Assembly (NCBI GenBank): GCA_002469765.1
Contig: DKNS01000087.1
Span: 1 to 16,782 of the forward strand
DNA from: Flavobacteriales bacterium UBA7382
GTDB taxonomy: Bacteria; Bacteroidota; Bacteroidia; Flavobacteriales_D; Sanyastnellaceae
Length of the DNA: 16,782 bases
Reading direction: 5' to 3'
Shown: positions 15,323 through 16,782 of the stretch, piece by piece
Numbering within the stretch: the first letter of the stretch is position 1
Layout: each line of letters begins with the position of its first letter
Translations under genes and position numbers: made by a program
The notes under the pieces: generated by a model
What the model was told of the DNA's origin: nothing
The model's input: the letters and a program-made list of their open reading frames with translations, nothing else
Database searches by the model: none

Positions 15323-16782
15323 TCAAAGTTCGCGCATTCGGCCCTTTGTTTGGGAAGACTGCGGCACTACGTGTCGCGCCAAAATCCTCCGACCCTCCAC
15401 CTTGACATCGGGACGTTTCCGGAATGCCCACATCCTGTCGCGGGCTGACCGAGCCGCCTCGGTCACATCGAGCACAGGATTTGGATAGGCCTCCATTCCC
15501 CACCCCGCCATGGCGGCTTCCATGGGCGGTGCCGTCCATGGGGCATGGATGCAGCTGGCTGGGACTTCCGCCAACTCAGGGACCCACTTGCGGATGAACT
15601 CCCCGCTGGGGTCGTGGTCCTCCCCTTGCTTCACCGGGTTGTAGATGCGAACAGTGTTGATTCCGATGACGCCTGCCTGCATTTGAAATTGGGGGAAATG
15701 AATCCCTGGCTCAAAGTCCAAAAAACAACGCGCCAAATGCGCCACGCCGTCCTGCCACCGGTGGTTCATGTGGTGGGTCAGGAAGCTGACCAACATGGCG
15801 CGCATGCGAAAGTTGAGGTACCCCGTGTTCCGCACGGCACGCATGCAGGCGTCCACCAAAGGAATCCCCGTCTGACCCTCCTTCCACCTTGACAGCGCTT
15901 CGGGGTCATGCACCGTGGGCAAGGCGTCGTACGCACGGTTCAGGTTCCGCCATTCCAGGGCGTGCTCCGCCTCAAACTTCTGAATGAAGTGGCAATGCCA
16001 CCTCAGCCGGCTCCCAAACGCGTGGTGGTTTCTCCCTTGCCGGTGCGTAGCCTCGAGGGCTTGGTAAACCTGCCGAAGGCTCAGTGCACCCCATGCCAAG
16101 TACGGGGAGAGACGGCTGCACGAGGTTCGGCTGGCTTCCGGCTTGCTGATGTGCCGTTGATAAGTACGCACCCGGCCGTCGTCGAGGAAAGACGCCAAAT
16201 ACTTGTGTCCAACTCGTTCTCCACCTGGCTGAAACGGCCCCGTCCCGGCAAGATCGTCGGCGTGGGTGACCACGGGTGGAGAAGCGCAAGTCCACCCCTC
16301 AGGCCATCGCCACGCTGGAGGGTGACTCTGGGGTAGCCGCTGAAGGGCCTTCAGGCCTGGGTGTGCCAGGGGGCGTGCCATGTTCACGTGCCATGCGTTC
16401 ACCCAACCGCGACGGTCGGTGCGTCCACGCTGCACCCCTAGCTGAGGTTCTTCCATCCAAGGCACCTGGTGGCGCTTGCACCACTCGGACACCGCCTTGT
16501 CCCGGTCGAAAGTCCATGCCACCCCCGTTTCCTCGTGGGAATGCAGGGAGCGGATGGAGCTTTGGGCTTGAAGGCGATCCAACACATCCAGCACCGGAGC
16601 ATGCAACCGCACAAAGGACACAGGCCACGCCTCCTGGTCGAATGTGCCTGCCATGTCTTCCAAGCATTGCCACTGAAAATGCACGTGCCGGGACGACGTT
16701 GTGGGATGGTTCAGCAAGCCGGGCTCAAACACATGCAAGACCACCACGTGGTTCCCGTCGGAGGCCGCCTGTTTCATGGCGC
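15323..16782 (-). CDS. Divergent cryptochrome/photolyase-family flavoprotein, 5' end outside the window
   Basis: At least 485 residues; the frame runs off the window end, so the first antenna-domain strand (usually with an R-D-L-R-like motif) is missing from view. Numbering here is from the Met at 16777. The remaining antenna domain covers about 1-130. The FAD-binding domain has KYLASFLDDGRVRTYQRH, RTSCSRLSPYLAWGALS, a WKEGQTGIPLVDACMR helix and RIYNPVKQGEDHDPSGEFIR. Several E. coli photolyase positions differ: the active-site Glu274 position is Arg257, Asn378 beside flavin N5 is His360, and Trp382 and Trp384 are Phe364 and Met366 (PGIHFPQFQMQAG). Trp277 and Trp359 equivalents remain. FAD binding is likely, while dimer repair by the standard chemistry is doubtful (inference). 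It is the first visible gene of the operon and ends three bases before the hydrolase start. Confidence 0.9.
   Translation of the reverse strand, partial: AMKQAASDGNHVVVLHVFEPGLLNHPTTSSRHVHFQWQCLEDMAGTFDQEAWPVSFVRLHAPVLDVLDRLQAQSSIRSLHSHEETGVAWTFDRDKAVSEWCKRHQVPWMEEPQLGVQRGRTDRRGWVNAWHVNMARPLAHPGLKALQRLPQSHPPAWRWPEGWTCASPPVVTHADDLAGTGPFQPGGERVGHKYLASFLDDGRVRTYQRHISKPEASRTSCSRLSPYLAWGALSLRQVYQALEATHRQGRNHHAFGSRLRWHCHFIQKFEAEHALEWRNLNRAYDALPTVHDPEALSRWKEGQTGIPLVDACMRAVRNTGYLNFRMRAMLVSFLTHHMNHRWQDGVAHLARCFLDFEPGIHFPQFQMQAGVIGINTVRIYNPVKQGEDHDPSGEFIRKWVPELAEVPASCIHAPWTAPPMEAAMAGWGMEAYPNPVLDVTEAARSARDRMWAFRKRPDVKVEGRRILARHVVPQSSQTKGRMREL

Overview
The window looks like a GC-rich bacterial chromosome, most likely Bacteroidota (Flavobacteriales-like). 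This is an inference from gene content and translation-start style: a lipoprotein with a DUF4369-like N-terminus and a thioredoxin-fold C-terminus, a monomeric NADP isocitrate dehydrogenase, a Bacteroidota-style AcnB, a compact Ppx coupled to PPK1, and few recognisable Shine-Dalgarno sites. There are no RNA genes, insertion sequences or CRISPR arrays. The dense opposite-strand ORFs are shadows produced by high GC.

Positions 1-5225 are central metabolism. The 3' part of acnB (aconitase B), an orphan FtsX/MacB-type ABC permease and a complete monomeric isocitrate dehydrogenase run on the + strand. A - strand gene of unknown function, with a DnaJ-like start but no HPD motif, converges on icd and overlaps its 3' end. 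A hairpin that could end icd transcription lies inside that gene.

Positions 5226-10602 are envelope redox and polyphosphate/peroxide functions. They hold a thioredoxin-fold lipoprotein (+), then ppx and ppk1 on the - strand with a 4-base stop/start overlap. A 2-Cys peroxiredoxin is divergent from ppk1 and ends in a strong intrinsic terminator. A small - strand protein of unknown function follows.

Positions 11018-16782 are the most interesting part: a compact - strand operon that is almost entirely light-related. In transcription order it holds (1) a divergent cryptochrome/photolyase, cut by the window end; (2) an alpha/beta hydrolase; (3) a 47-residue DUF2256 zinc-ribbon-like protein starting with GTG; (4) an iron-sulfur (6-4)-photolyase-type protein (PhrB/CryB class) with its four cluster cysteines spaced exactly as in Agrobacterium PhrB; (5) a DASH-type cryptochrome; and (6) a 131-residue protein of unknown function whose start overlaps the cryptochrome end. 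Junctions are 3, 1, 27 and 1 bases, then a 26-base overlap, so co-expression is very likely. Three photolyase-family proteins from three separate clades, linked to a hydrolase and two small proteins of unknown role, make a candidate UV/blue-light repair or photosensing module.
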